Of a stretch of DNA of 64,000 nt, positions 26,775 to 36,052 are shown one piece after another. Numbering within the stretch: the stretch's first letter is position 1; every line of letters begins with the position of its first letter. The notes under the pieces are model-generated. The model was not told the DNA's origin, searched no databases, and saw only the letters and a list, made by a program, of their open reading frames with translations. The DNA comes from Herbaspirillum sp. (GTDB lineage Bacteria; Pseudomonadota; Gammaproteobacteria; Burkholderiales; Burkholderiaceae_D): positions 186,001-250,000 of the forward strand of contig NZ_JAGIBI010000002.1 of NCBI RefSeq assembly GCF_017744395.1, read 5' to 3'. The position numbers and the translations under genes are program-made.

Positions 26775-27698
26775 TCAAGCGGCGTGGGAGTACATCGGCA
26801 AACCAGCCACCGGTACCTCCGCGCGAAGAATGGAACCGGTCGCGGATTCCGTGATGAACAAGCTCTTGTTTTCCGGGCCGCCGAAGGCCAGGTTGGTAGT
26901 CGAGATACCCGCGTTGGAGCGGATACGCAGAAGCGGTTCTGCAAAACGCGACAAGCGCCAGATGGAGCCGAAGCCGGTATGTGCGATGTACAGGCAGCTC
27001 TCCGAGTCAAGCGCCAGGCCATCAGGGCCGGCCATGCCGCCGTGCAGATTGGCGAATACGCCGACTTTGCCGACGACTCCCTTGTTGTGGAGAGGAATGC
27101 GCCAGATCTGCTGCGCGCGCGTTACCGCCACGAGCAAATGGTTCAACGCCGGGTCATAGACGATACCGTTCGGGCTGGGAATGGTATTGATGAGGCAAGT
27201 GAGCTCCCCCGAGGGCGAGAGCCGGTAGACACGGCCGGTAGGATCTTGCAAGCCCGACTGCCCCTGGTCAGTGAAGTAGATCTCGCCTTCGGGGCCGAAC
27301 ACCAGATCGTTGACGCCCTTGAAGCCTTCGGACCCGACGGTCTCAAGAAGCGGGGTCACCACGCCGGTATCCGGATTGAGTTCGACCAGGCCGCGCCGAT
27401 AATCGGTAATGACGATACGGCCGCTCTTGTCGATTTTCAGCCCGTTGGGCCATCCGTCGTATTCGGCAACGAGCTCCCACTCTCCGGCCATCGAGATGCG
27501 GAAAATGCGGCCATTCGGAATATCCGTCACATACAAGCGTCCTTGACGGTCGAAGGACGGCCCCTCGAGAAACGAATCAATCGGATTGCCCCCGCGATTG
27601 GCATCTGCCCAGGAGGTCCTGCGAAGCTTGCGGAAATGCTCCGGGAGTTTGGTAAAGACCGTCGTCTCAACGGTGGGGGGAGGCGCAAAGAAGCTCAT
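26775..27698 (-). CDS. SMP-30/gluconolactonase/LRE family lactonase
   Basis: 307 residues, a six-bladed propeller length. Metal-ligand motifs of the family are visible: LEGPSFD (E45), PSPNGIVYDP (Asn) and GPDGLALD (Asp), plus repeated blade strands such as GEIYFTDQG and GRIFRISMAGEW. There is no signal peptide. The family hydrolyses sugar-acid or other lactones in the cytoplasm, using Ca or Zn. It is the third lactonase-type enzyme in this operon, after two amidohydrolases of a different fold. Spacing to neighbours is 22 and 52 bp. Confidence 0.85.
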   Translation of the reverse strand: MSFFAPPPTVETTVFTKLPEHFRKLRRTSWADANRGGNPIDSFLEGPSFDRQGRLYVTDIPNGRIFRISMAGEWELVAEYDGWPNGLKIDKSGRIVITDYRRGLVELNPDTGVVTPLLETVGSEGFKGVNDLVFGPEGEIYFTDQGQSGLQDPTGRVYRLSPSGELTCLINTIPSPNGIVYDPALNHLLVAVTRAQQIWRIPLHNKGVVGKVGVFANLHGGMAGPDGLALDSESCLYIAHTGFGSIWRLSRFAEPLLRIRSNAGISTTNLAFGGPENKSLFITESATGSILRAEVPVAGLPMYSHAA

Positions 27699-27720
27699 GA
27701 CCGAATTCCTTGAAAACGAT

Positions 27721-29046
27721 TTATTTGCCGCGGGCAGGATTGCCGAACACCAGCGTAATCACCGCACCCAGCAGCAAGGCTGCGGAAACGAAGAGCAGCG
27801 GGTAGGTGAAGCCCTGCGTCTCTTGTTTGATGAAGCCAATCACCGAAGGGCCCACGAAGCCGCCGAGATTGCCGATCGACACGATCAGCGCCAGGCCGCC
27901 GGCCGCAGCGCGCCCCGTGAGGAATGCAGAAGGAATGGCCCAGAAGGTCGCTTGAAAGGAAAGAATCGAGGACACCGCGACGGTGATCGCAATCATCTTG
28001 AGCAGCGGGTCGTGCAGATAGGCGGACACGCTGAGCGACAGGGCAGCCGCCGCGATGGCGCCGGCGACGAAGAACAGGCGGTTCCCTCCACGGTCTGCGA
28101 GCTTTGCCCACACTGTCATGGCAATGGCGCCGACCACATACGGGAATGCGGCAACCAGACCGACTTGATGCGATGGCAGGCCAAATTCCTTGATGATCTG
28201 CGGCAACCACAGGCCAATGCTGAGCGATCCCAGAATGCCGCAGAAGTTGGCGCCTGCCAGGGCAAAGACGCGTGCGTTCTTGAAGGCATCGCGCAGTTTG
28301 TTTCCGTGACGGGCGGTCAGATCGCTTTGCTCGGTTTCGAGTCTGGACACAAGCCAGCCCTTCTCGCTCTTGCTCAACCAGCCGGCTTTCGACGGGCCGT
28401 CAGGCAAGATGAACCAGCACATCACGCCCAGCAAGACTGCCGGCAGGGCTTCCAGCAAGAGCAGCACTTGCCATCCCTTGAAACCCCACATCCCATGCAG
28501 CTCCATCAGGGCGCCCGAGATCGGCGAACCGATGATATTGGCGATAGGGATCCCGACCAGGAAATATGCCGTTGCCTTTCCGCGCCAAGCTCCCGGGAAC
28601 CACTTTGTAAAATAAAGATAGATACCGGGAGTAAAGCCAGCCTCTGCCATACCCAGGAGGAAACGCGCCAAGGCGAAACTCTTCGGCCCCACGACGAAGG
28701 CCGTCGCCATGGAAATGAGACCCCAGGAAATCATGATTCTTGAAATCCACATCCGCGCGCCGAATTTGTGCAGCGCAAGATTGCTGGGTATTTCGAAGAA
28801 GAAGTAGCCGATGAAGAACAGCCCCGCACCAAGACCGAACTGCGCGGGCGTGAGGCCGAGGTCCTTGTTCATGGTCAAGGCAGCGAAGCCGACGTTGATA
28901 CGGTCGAGGTAGCTGACGACGTAGCAGAGGAGGATGAACGGGATAAGGCGGCGCAGCACCTTTTTCATCGTCGCCTGTTCATCAACTAAGACGTCGCCTG
29001 TTTCCGAGGTATGACCTTGGATTTTAATTTCTTGTGTTTGGCTCAT
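27721..29046 (-). CDS. MFS transporter, ACS family (tartrate/phthalate-type)
   Basis: 441 residues with 12 predicted helices and ACS pattern: LRRLIPFILLCYVVSYLDRINVG, GAGLFFIGYFFFEIPSNL, and GMAEAGFTPGIYLYFTKWFPG. It resembles the carrier at 23705 more than the one at 21473. It lies second in the operon, 10 bp after the exported lactonase, so it may import the acid which that enzyme releases in the periplasm. The substrate is unknown. Confidence 0.87.
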   Translation of the reverse strand: MSQTQEIKIQGHTSETGDVLVDEQATMKKVLRRLIPFILLCYVVSYLDRINVGFAALTMNKDLGLTPAQFGLGAGLFFIGYFFFEIPSNLALHKFGARMWISRIMISWGLISMATAFVVGPKSFALARFLLGMAEAGFTPGIYLYFTKWFPGAWRGKATAYFLVGIPIANIIGSPISGALMELHGMWGFKGWQVLLLLEALPAVLLGVMCWFILPDGPSKAGWLSKSEKGWLVSRLETEQSDLTARHGNKLRDAFKNARVFALAGANFCGILGSLSIGLWLPQIIKEFGLPSHQVGLVAAFPYVVGAIAMTVWAKLADRGGNRLFFVAGAIAAAALSLSVSAYLHDPLLKMIAITVAVSSILSFQATFWAIPSAFLTGRAAAGGLALIVSIGNLGGFVGPSVIGFIKQETQGFTYPLLFVSAALLLGAVITLVFGNPARGK

Positions 29047-29056
29047 GATTTATTGC

Positions 29057-30010
29057 TCAGAAGTGATAGAGACGCGCCGGGTTATCGACCAACAGCGCTT
29101 TGAGCTTTTCTTCCGAGCCGGCCCAGCTGGCCATCATGTCCACCAGCGCGGCATCATCAGGCTTGTGTTTTTCGGTCGGATGAGGCCAGTCGCTCCCCCA
29201 CAGAACCTGTGTGGGCGCCAGGTCGATGAGCTTTCTCGCCAATGGCGTCACGTCGCTGTAGCTTGGCCCGCCGACTTTGCTGACCAGGTAGGCTCCCGAC
29301 AGCTTGATGTAAGCGCGCTTTGCCGCCAGCAGATCAGTGACGAATTTGAAAACCGGGTGCGACTCGCTGTTCTGGACAGGAATTTTTGCAAAGTGGTCAA
29401 ACACGATGGGCACCGGCAGCTTGGTCAGCATGTCGCGGTTTGCGAGCAAGTCATCATTGGACATGTTCAGCTGGAGGTGCCAGCCAAGCGGCGCAATCCG
29501 GCGCGCCATCGGCTCGATCATTTCCGGCGTCATCACTGAAGTGATCGCCACGTTGAATCGCAGGCCTTTGATGCCGGCCCGATCCAGGCGAGCCAGCTCC
29601 TCGTCGGTCACCTCCTTGGCCACCACGCCCACACCACGCGCATCGGCGCCAAGTTGCGCCAGAGCATCGAGGGTGCAGCTGTTGTCCGTGCCATACGCAG
29701 AGGGCGTCACAACAACAGTGCGAGTCGTCCCGTTTCGCTTCTGGATTTGACGATACATCGCGACCGTAGCTGCAGCGTGAGCCAAGCGAGCGCCTGGCAC
29801 TGCAGCAAATCGGTCGTCATAGATATGCATGTGGGAATCACAGGCATTGGACGGAAGGCTGCGGCTGGCACGCTCCCGCCCGCTCGAATGAGGAAAAGCC
29901 TCATCAGCAGCCATGGCCGTGGGCAAGTACCCGGCAGATGCCAGACCGGCCAGCATTGCGCCCGAATGAAGCAAGAAATCGCGTCGTGTCTGAATCGTTT
30001 TCAAAGTCAC
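29057..30010 (-). CDS. Exported amidohydrolase-2 family lactonase-like protein (Tat signal)
   Basis: About 317 residues. The start is uncertain: GTG at 30010 (GGAG close upstream), TTG at 30004 with better spacing, or TTG at 30034 without a site. All give a leader containing the twin-arginine motif TRRDFLL, a hydrophobic stretch and cleavage near AMA-ADE. The mature part is a COG3618-type TIM barrel: CDSHMHIYDD, GWHLQLNMSNDDLL, PIVFDHFAK and LWGSDWPHP. It is a paralogue of the cytosolic protein at 22809. Tat export suggests folding with a metal before secretion. First gene of the operon, facing the LysR gene. Confidence 0.8.
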   Translation of the reverse strand: MTLKTIQTRRDFLLHSGAMLAGLASAGYLPTAMAADEAFPHSSGRERASRSLPSNACDSHMHIYDDRFAAVPGARLAHAAATVAMYRQIQKRNGTTRTVVVTPSAYGTDNSCTLDALAQLGADARGVGVVAKEVTDEELARLDRAGIKGLRFNVAITSVMTPEMIEPMARRIAPLGWHLQLNMSNDDLLANRDMLTKLPVPIVFDHFAKIPVQNSESHPVFKFVTDLLAAKRAYIKLSGAYLVSKVGGPSYSDVTPLARKLIDLAPTQVLWGSDWPHPTEKHKPDDAALVDMMASWAGSEEKLKALLVDNPARLYHF

Positions 30011-30110
30011 TGTCTCCGAATTTTTTCCGGGCAACTGATGCCGGGTTTCTTGATTTTTGGAGGAGTCTACGCGCTGACTTTTTTAATGTATATTTTCTTT
30101 TTGTTTCATA

Positions 30111-30129
30111 ACCAATTACTTTTGGTAAT
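30111..30129. promoter_or_regulatory. Candidate LysR-type operator in divergent promoter
   Basis: Overlapping inverted repeats ATTAC-N5-GTAAT (30115-30129) and ACCA-N8-TGGT lie 6 bp before the LysR ATG, in the 124-bp AT-rich spacer shared with the lactonase operon. This is a typical place for LTTR autoregulation and divergent activation. Confidence 0.45.
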
Positions 30130-30134
30130 CAATC

Positions 30135-31016
30135 ATGGACTACAGAGACCTGAAATATTTCGAAGTGATTGCCGAGGAATGTCACATGGGCAGAGCGGCG
30201 GAGAGGCTCTACAAATCTCAGCCAGCGCTGACAAAATGCATTCACCGAATAGAGGAACAACTGGGAGCGCCTCTGTTTGCACGCGTAGGCAGAGGAATTC
30301 AACTGACCTCGGTTGGCCATGCCCTGCTGGTACGCGCACGAAAACTCGGGCAGATGATGGACGATACGACCAGGGAAATCAGTGACTATGCATCCGGCAA
30401 GGCCGGGAAAATCCGCCTGGGGTGCATACCGACGCTGGCCGAGCACATTCTTCCACCGGTTTGCGAAGACCTTCTCGCAGAGGCTGCCAACGTCACCATC
30501 GAATTGAAAGTCGCCATGAACGATGCCCTGCATGAGGGACTGCGCGCCGGCGAACTCGATATCGTGCTTGGTCCCTTGCTCAAGACTGAAGAGGACTTTG
30601 AAACGGAAGTCATCATTCAAGACCAGATGGTGGTGATGGCTCGCGCCAATCATCCGATCTTCAAGAAAAAGAAGTCGCTACGAACCTTGCTTGACTATCA
30701 CTGGGTACTTCCGGCGGAATCGGTGTTGAGTCGCCAGTGGCTCAATAACGTGTTCGACAGGAACCACCTTCCCCGACCGACCGTTCAAATTGAACCGACC
30801 GTTCTCAACATGATTTTGCCGTTGATTGAACGCACCAATCTGTTGGGCTTTGCGTCCAGATTGAATTTCAAGTCAGGCCACAAGGGACTCAAGGAATTCG
30901 TTCTCAAGGAAACCACCATGCACCGGCCGATGGGCGTTACATATCGCCGTGGAATGTATCTTTCCCCTGCTACTCAGCGATTGATTGCGATTTTGAAACG
31001 GAAATATAAATCGTAG
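30135..31016 (+). CDS. LysR-family transcriptional regulator of the lactone/hydroxy-acid operon
   Basis: 293 residues. The N-terminal HTH reads MDYRDLKYFEVIAEECHMG, then AERLYKSQPALTKCIHRIEEQLG; the effector domain (about 90-290) includes IRLGCIPTLAEHILPPV and GELDIVLGPLLK. It is divergent from the operon 29057-21473 and probably controls it. Its base composition is clearly more AT-rich than ilvD, tcu or glmS regions (many AAA, ATT and GAA codons), in line with the rest of the operon. The inducer is unknown. Confidence 0.88.
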   Translation: MDYRDLKYFEVIAEECHMGRAAERLYKSQPALTKCIHRIEEQLGAPLFARVGRGIQLTSVGHALLVRARKLGQMMDDTTREISDYASGKAGKIRLGCIPTLAEHILPPVCEDLLAEAANVTIELKVAMNDALHEGLRAGELDIVLGPLLKTEEDFETEVIIQDQMVVMARANHPIFKKKKSLRTLLDYHWVLPAESVLSRQWLNNVFDRNHLPRPTVQIEPTVLNMILPLIERTNLLGFASRLNFKSGHKGLKEFVLKETTMHRPMGVTYRRGMYLSPATQRLIAILKRKYKS

Positions 31017-31484
31017 CGATAGCATCTATGTTGCTGGAAATCCTGTGCCGCCGATATGGACCTCTTGCTGCTATGATGCCGCTCCTCCAGGGAAGGCTCA
31101 ACAAGCGTATCACTTCATCGACTGCCCTTGGTCCAGCCCGAGGGGTTCGCTTCATGGTCGAGGCAAATAGACACGTTACAGAGCTCCTAACTCGGCAAAA
31201 GTAGCGTTTTACGCTATACGGATTCCAGATGTGAAGTTTGAGAGGGCCGCCAGACTTGCAGCAGGATTGTGGAAATGACAAAATCCCCCTCCCAGAACAC
31301 CTACCGAACTCCCGCCTCCGCCTCTACGGCGTCGAAGCGGAAAACGGCCAGTAGGGTTGCTGCCGCCGGTGTGACTGGATAACCGTCCTATAAGACGAAC
31401 ACACGAAATGGCAGCAAAGCCTGGACGGCTCGTCCCTACTCTTCATGAGGCCCGAGCCACTTACTTTAGGGGGAATGACCATTT

Positions 31485-31649
31485 ATGGCCAAACCGAGTA
31501 AAGCAAGCCCAGGCGACTTAGGGTGTGTTACGAAGGCTGTGTGTCTTGTCTATGCAGGCATGATTGCAGCTGGCGTTTCACCATTGGTTGCTCTTGTGGC
31601 TCCAGCCGTAGTCTTCACCGTTATAGCGGTGGCTCTGCGGTCAACCTAA
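31485..31649 (+). CDS. Possible small membrane protein, 54 residues
   Basis: An uninterrupted frame from ATG to TAA. The product has a basic, Ser/Pro N-terminus (MAKPSKASPGD) and a hydrophobic C-terminal half (about residues 20-50, including PLVALVAPAVVFTVIAVAL) long enough for one or two helices. A GGGGG run lies about 11 bases upstream, somewhat far for a ribosome site, and a competing ATG at 31475 opens an 8-codon frame. No homologue is recognised. Two overlapping hairpins follow the stop. It could be a chance frame. Confidence 0.35.
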   Translation: MAKPSKASPGDLGCVTKAVCLVYAGMIAAGVSPLVALVAPAVVFTVIAVALRST

Positions 31650-31921
31650 GCGTTGAGCGGTTACCTCGGCTGGCCTCGTGCCAGTCGAGGCTAACTTAGC
31701 CTCTTCGAAATGGCGCCGTCCTGGTGCCGTTGATGAGTTCTATTCGATGGATATCCCCGCGGCTCCTCAGGGCAAGGGAAGGGGACATTGCGGCCGTGAG
31801 GTGGCTGCGAATTCGCGCGAAAGGTATGCCCAAGAAGCCTTTCTTTTCTTGGAAGGGAAGGCAGAAATGAAAGGCTTTCTTTTCAGGCTGGGCGTGACTT
31901 TCAGGCGGATATTGAGGCATG

Positions 31922-31955
31922 AAAAAAGGCTTTCTTTTAAAAAAGGAAAGCCTTT
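31922..31955 (-). terminator. Intrinsic terminator of glmS
   Basis: A perfect 10-bp stem (AAAGGCTTTC at 31925-31934, GAAAGCCTTT at 31946-31955) with 11-nt loop; read on the minus strand it ends in a T6 run at 31922-31927. It lies 40 bp after the glmS stop. Confidence 0.85.
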
Positions 31956-31969
31956 CATTTCAGGTCAAC

Positions 31970-32030
31970 AGTTGGCGGGAGCCCCGCCTGGCTCTTATTC
32001 CACCGTCACCGACTTAGCCAAATTCCGCGG
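31970..32030 (-). other. attTn7-type region at the glmS 3' end
   Basis: The last codons of glmS ([15 protein letters not shown]) are the conserved TnsD/TnsE-family recognition segment used by Tn7; the usual insertion point lies about 25 bp past the stop, here around 31970. No Tn7 end is seen, so the site looks unoccupied. Confidence 0.5.
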
Positions 32031-33812
32031 CTTATCTACATCAGTCCCACGCGCCAGCGCCGTGTGATAAGCCAGCAACTGCAACGGCACCACGTGCAGA
32101 ATCGGCGACAATACCCCATAGTGCTCCGGCATGCGAATCACATGCACTCCTTCGCCTGAATTGATGTGCGAATCGCCGTCAGCGAACACATACAGCTGGC
32201 CGCCGCGGGCGCGCACTTCCTGCATGTTCGATTTCAGTTTTTCCACCAGCGCGTCGTTGGGCGCGACCGTGACTACCGGCATCTGCTCGGTTACCAGCGC
32301 CAGCGGGCCGTGCTTGAGTTCACCGGCGGCGTAGGCTTCAGCGTGGATGTAGGTGATTTCCTTGAGTTTCAGTGCGCCTTCCAGCGCGATCGGGTAGTGC
32401 AGGCCGCGGCCGAGGAACAGGGCGTTTTCGCGGCGGGCGAAGGCTTCGGCCCAGGCGACGATGCTGGGTTCCAGCGCCAGCACGCTTTGCAGCGCGGCGG
32501 GAAGGTGGCGCATGGCCTTGAGGTGGGCTTCTTCCTGCTCTTGCGCCAGCAGGCCGCGGGTTTGCGCCAGCGACAGCGTGAGCAGCATCAAGGCCACCAA
32601 TTGGGTGGTGAAGGCTTTGGTCGAGGCGACGCCGACTTCGACGCCGGCGCGCGTGATGTAGGCCAGTTCGCATTCGCGCACCATCGCGCTGGTGGCGACG
32701 TTGCAGATGGTCAGCGTGTGCTGCATGCCGAGGCTGCGCGCATGCTTGAGTGCGGCCAGGGTGTCGGCGGTTTCGCCGCTTTGCGAAATGGTGACCACCA
32801 GCGATTTCGGGTTGGGTACGCTGTCGCGGTAGCGGTATTCGCTGGCGATTTCGACGTTGACCGGGATCTTGGCGATCGATTCCAGCCAGTACTTGGCGGT
32901 GAGGCCGGCGTAGTAGCTGGTGCCGCAGGCCAGGATCAGGACCGAGTCGACTTCCTTGAAGATCTTGTAGGCCTTGTCGCCGAACAGTTCCGGCATGATG
33001 CCGGCCACGCCTTCGAGCGTGTCGGCGATGGCGCGCGGCTGCTCGAAGATTTCCTTTTGCATGTAGTGCTGGTAGGGGCCGAGTTCGACCGCGCTGCTGA
33101 AGGCTTGCACGGTGCGTACCTCGCGCGCGGCGGGTTTGCCGGCGGCGTCGACGATCCAGACCTTCTGCAATTGCAGGTCGACCACGTCGCCTTCTTCCAG
33201 GTAGATGATCTGGTCGGTGGTGCCGGCCAGCGCCATGGCGTCCGAGGCGACGAAGTTCTGGCCTTCTCCCAGGCCGACGATCAGGGGCGAACCCTGGCGG
33301 GCGGCAACCACGCGGTGCGGTTCGTCGGACGAGAACACGGCGATGGCATAGGCGCCGGTCAGGCGGCGCACCGCCTGCTGCACGGTGGCGAACAGGTCGC
33401 CGTCGTACATGTGGTCGATCAGGTGGGCGATGACTTCGGTGTCGGTCTGGCTTTCGAAGACGTAGCCGGCGGCTTGCAGTTCGGCGCGCAGTTCGTCGTG
33501 GTTTTCGATGATGCCGTTGTGGACCAGCGCGATGCGATCGCGCGAGAAGTGCGGGTGGGCGTTGTGCGTGGCCGGGGCGCCGTGGGTGGCCCAGCGGGTG
33601 TGGGCGATGCCGGTGAAGCCGGCCAGGCCGCTTTGGTCGATCTGCTTTTGCAGCTCGGCTACGCGCGAGGTGCTGCGCGAGCGCTGCAGCTTGCCGTCGA
33701 CGTACAGCGCGACGCCGCAGGAGTCGTAGCCGCGGTATTCGAGGCGCTTCAGGCCTTCGAGCAGGATGGGAGTGACGTTTTGTTGCGCAACCGCGCCGAC
33801 GATGCCGCACAT
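31995..33812 (-). CDS. glmS: Glutamine--fructose-6-phosphate aminotransferase (isomerizing)
   Basis: 605 residues, normal for GlmS. The N-terminal glutaminase domain starts MCGIVGAV with nucleophile Cys2; [15 protein letters not shown] and HNGIIENH follow. Two SIS domains cover about 285-425 and 455-600 ([36 protein letters not shown]). It makes glucosamine-6-phosphate from fructose-6-phosphate and glutamine in the cytoplasm, the entry to UDP-GlcNAc for peptidoglycan, LPS and the glycan cluster nearby. GAGG precedes the ATG. The last residues [11 protein letters not shown] are almost invariant. Confidence 0.98.
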   Translation of the reverse strand: MCGIVGAVAQQNVTPILLEGLKRLEYRGYDSCGVALYVDGKLQRSRSTSRVAELQKQIDQSGLAGFTGIAHTRWATHGAPATHNAHPHFSRDRIALVHNGIIENHDELRAELQAAGYVFESQTDTEVIAHLIDHMYDGDLFATVQQAVRRLTGAYAIAVFSSDEPHRVVAARQGSPLIVGLGEGQNFVASDAMALAGTTDQIIYLEEGDVVDLQLQKVWIVDAAGKPAAREVRTVQAFSSAVELGPYQHYMQKEIFEQPRAIADTLEGVAGIMPELFGDKAYKIFKEVDSVLILACGTSYYAGLTAKYWLESIAKIPVNVEIASEYRYRDSVPNPKSLVVTISQSGETADTLAALKHARSLGMQHTLTICNVATSAMVRECELAYITRAGVEVGVASTKAFTTQLVALMLLTLSLAQTRGLLAQEQEEAHLKAMRHLPAALQSVLALEPSIVAWAEAFARRENALFLGRGLHYPIALEGALKLKEITYIHAEAYAAGELKHGPLALVTEQMPVVTVAPNDALVEKLKSNMQEVRARGGQLYVFADGDSHINSGEGVHVIRMPEHYGVLSPILHVVPLQLLAYHTALARGTDVDKPRNLAKSVTVE

Positions 33813-34006
33813 GATGAACCTCGTTGGAAGAAATGTGAGGCCATATTAGGCGAGTCGATGTGAAATAAGATTTCTAAAAACTATTAAATATGAACTATTA
33901 TTGCTTGGTAAATTAATGATGGAATTAATGTGAAAATGTATTTGGTTTATGAAATTATCTTTCTTATTAAGTCTTCCAGGCCGCATGCCTCACTGCTGAA
34001 TATCCG

Positions 34007-34486
34007 ATGAAACTTGAACTCGACGATCTGGATCGCCGCATCCTGAGCGCGCTGCAAACCGATGCCAGCCAGACCAATCACCAGTTGGCGGAGTCGGTGC
34101 ATGCCTCGCCGCCGACCTGCCTGCGCCGGGTCAGGCGCCTGACCGAGGCGGGCGTGATCGCGCGCCAAGTGGCCTTGCTGGATACCGACAAGCTGGCTGC
34201 GACACTGACGGCCATCGTCGAAATCACGCTGGACCGACAAGGCGACGAGGAGCAGCAGGCGTTCGAAGCGCTGGTGGCCGGCGAGCCGGCGGTGCAGCAG
34301 TGCTACCGGGTGTCGCCCGGCCCGGATTTCGTGCTGGTGGTGCTGGTGGCCGACATGCCTGCCTATCACGCACTGGCGCATCGCCTGTTCGCTTCGCAAA
34401 AGAATGTGCGTAACGTGCGCAGTTATTTCTCGGTACTGCGCAGCAAGTTCGAGACAGCGGTGCCGATCGGCATGCCGAAGGAATAG
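34007..34486 (+). CDS. Lrp/AsnC-family transcriptional regulator
   Basis: 159 residues. N-terminal HTH: LDDLDRRILSALQTDASQTNHQLAESVHASPPTCLRRVRRL in typical AsnC spacing (described only; about residues 4-45). The C-terminal RAM/AsnC domain (about 65-150) has CYRVSPGPDFVLVVLVADMPAYHAL. It probably senses an amino acid and binds as a dimer or octamer. It is divergent from glmS with a 194-bp AT-rich spacer containing two ATTAATG repeats, which could hold Lrp sites for itself or glmS. A bidirectional terminator separates it from glmU. Confidence 0.9.
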   Translation: MKLELDDLDRRILSALQTDASQTNHQLAESVHASPPTCLRRVRRLTEAGVIARQVALLDTDKLAATLTAIVEITLDRQGDEEQQAFEALVAGEPAVQQCYRVSPGPDFVLVVLVADMPAYHALAHRLFASQKNVRNVRSYFSVLRSKFETAVPIGMPKE

Positions 34487-34513
34487 GCGGCATCGGCTCC
34501 GGCATGCTGCCGC

Positions 34514-34556
34514 AAAAAAAGGACCGGCCCGCGATGTGCGGAACCGGTCCTTTTTT
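34514..34556. terminator. Bidirectional intrinsic terminator between lrp-like gene and glmU
   Basis: GGACCGG (34521-34527) pairs with CCGGTCC (34544-34550), flanked by A7 on the left and T6 on the right. It works for both converging genes. Confidence 0.88.
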
Positions 34557-34583
34557 GTTTGCCGTGGGCGTTCGCCGGGGCGC

Positions 34584-35942
34584 TTACTTCTTGACCTTCA
34601 CCGGACGCTGCCAGCCCGGCAGCGAAAGCTGCTTGGCGCGCGACAGCGTGAGCTGGCCGGCCGGGGCATCCTTGGTCAGCGTGGTGCCGGCGCCCAGCGT
34701 GGCGCCACGGCCGACGCGCACGGGCGCCACCAGTTGCGAGTCGCTGCCGATGAAGGCGTCGTCTTCGATGACGGTGCGGAATTTGTTGGCGCCGTCGTAG
34801 TTGCAGGTGATCACGCCGGCGCCGATGTTGACGCCGCTGCCGACATCCGCATCGCCCACGTAGGCCAGGTGGTTGGCCTTGCTACCGACGCCGACGATGC
34901 TGTTCTTGACCTCGACGAAGTTGCCGACGTGGACGTCCTGCGCCAGCTCGGTGCCGGGGCGCAGGCGCGCGTACGGGCCGACCTGGGCGCCGGCGCCGAC
35001 CACCGCGTCTTCGATGTGGGTGAAGGGCTTGATGCTGGCGCCGGCGCCGATGCTGGCGTTCTTGATCACGCAATTGGCGCCGATGGCGGCACCTTCGGCG
35101 ATGCTGACTTTGCCCTCGAACACGCAATTGACGTCGATGGAGACGTCGCGGCCGCAGGCGAGCTCGCCGCGCACGTCGATACGCGCCGGATCGGCCAGCG
35201 TGACGCCGGCTTCCAGCAGCTTGCCGGCGATATTGCGCTGGTAGACGCGCTCCAGTTCGGCCAGTTGCACTTTGCTGTTGACGCCGAGGGTTTCGGCGAC
35301 GTCGCCGGGCTGGGCCGAGACCACTTCCACGCCATCGGCCACGGCGGCGGCGATGATGTCGGTCAGGTAATACTCGCCCTGGGCGTTGTCGTTGGACAGC
35401 TTGGCCAGCCACTTGCGCAGGTGCGCGGTGGGGGCGGCGATGATGCCGGTATTGACCTCGCGGATGGCGCGTTGCGCCTCGGTGGCGTCCTTTTGCTCGA
35501 CGATGGCGACGATCTTGCCGTTTTCACGCACGATGCGGCCGTAGCCGGTGGGATCGTCCAGCGTCACGGTCAGCACGCCCAGCTTGTCGGCGCCGGCGGC
35601 GTCGAGCAGGCGCTTGAGCGTGGCCGGGGTGGTCAGCGGGACGTCGCCGTACAGCACCAGCGTGGTGGCGCCGTCGTCGATATGCGGCAGCGCCTGCATC
35701 ACGGCATGGCCGGTGCCCAGCTGCGGCTCCTGCTTGGCGAATGACAGCCCTTTGTCAGCAAAGGCAACGGGCACGGCATCGCCGCCGTGGCCGTAGATCA
35801 CGCAGAGCTTGGCGGGGGAGAGCGATTGCGCGGTGTCGACCACGTGGCCCAGCAGGGATTTGCCTGCCAGCGGATGCAATACCTTGGGCAGGGCCGATTG
35901 CATGCGTTTGCCCATGCCGGCGGCGAGGATGACGATGTTCAT
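34584..35942 (-). CDS. glmU: Bifunctional GlcNAc-1-phosphate uridyltransferase / glucosamine-1-phosphate acetyltransferase
   Basis: 452 residues from the ATG at 35942 (a 12-codon in-frame extension upstream is not part of the family). The N-terminal pyrophosphorylase domain has [18 protein letters not shown] (4-22, quoted short of 20 residues) and YGDVPL. The C-terminal left-handed beta-helix, about 250-450, has hexapeptide repeats and the acetyltransferase motifs [19 protein letters not shown] and [10 protein letters not shown]. It makes UDP-GlcNAc in two steps after GlmS and GlmM. It is transcribed away from the glycan cluster. Confidence 0.97.
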   Translation of the reverse strand: MNIVILAAGMGKRMQSALPKVLHPLAGKSLLGHVVDTAQSLSPAKLCVIYGHGGDAVPVAFADKGLSFAKQEPQLGTGHAVMQALPHIDDGATTLVLYGDVPLTTPATLKRLLDAAGADKLGVLTVTLDDPTGYGRIVRENGKIVAIVEQKDATEAQRAIREVNTGIIAAPTAHLRKWLAKLSNDNAQGEYYLTDIIAAAVADGVEVVSAQPGDVAETLGVNSKVQLAELERVYQRNIAGKLLEAGVTLADPARIDVRGELACGRDVSIDVNCVFEGKVSIAEGAAIGANCVIKNASIGAGASIKPFTHIEDAVVGAGAQVGPYARLRPGTELAQDVHVGNFVEVKNSIVGVGSKANHLAYVGDADVGSGVNIGAGVITCNYDGANKFRTVIEDDAFIGSDSQLVAPVRVGRGATLGAGTTLTKDAPAGQLTLSRAKQLSLPGWQRPVKVKK

Positions 35943-36052
35943 GTTGTACGGAGAAAAATAGACCGGAAAGTGTAGCATGCGTCTGCACGGCGCCGAGGCG
36001 ACTGACCAGCCGCAATGTTCGGCTCAGCCATGCCATGTCGCGGCCGGTTTTA

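Larger units (their letters stand above)
31017..31994. other. Long, mostly non-coding spacer between LysR and glmS
   Basis: 978 bp with frequent stops in all frames. It holds one possible small membrane protein (31485-31649), a shorter basic 35-codon frame (31275-31382) that I consider weak, several inverted repeats (31427-31458, 31664-31690, 31687-31703) and the glmS terminator near its right end. No transposase or integrase remnant could be recognised. The location downstream of glmS is a classic Tn7-type insertion area. Confidence 0.6.

Noticed and set aside
30970-31281. 103-codon minus-strand frame overlapping the end of the LysR gene
   Set aside because: No recognisable domain, weak start context and overlap with a solid gene; could be a decayed fragment but nothing supports it.
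31275-31382. 35-codon basic frame in the LysR-glmS spacer
   Set aside because: Too short, Ser/Thr/Arg-biased, no proper ribosome site; kept only as a remark in the spacer entry.
31678-32067. 129-codon plus-strand frame at the 3' end of glmS
   Set aside because: Its C-terminal third is exact antisense of the conserved glmS end and the rest crosses the terminator; a common false gene.
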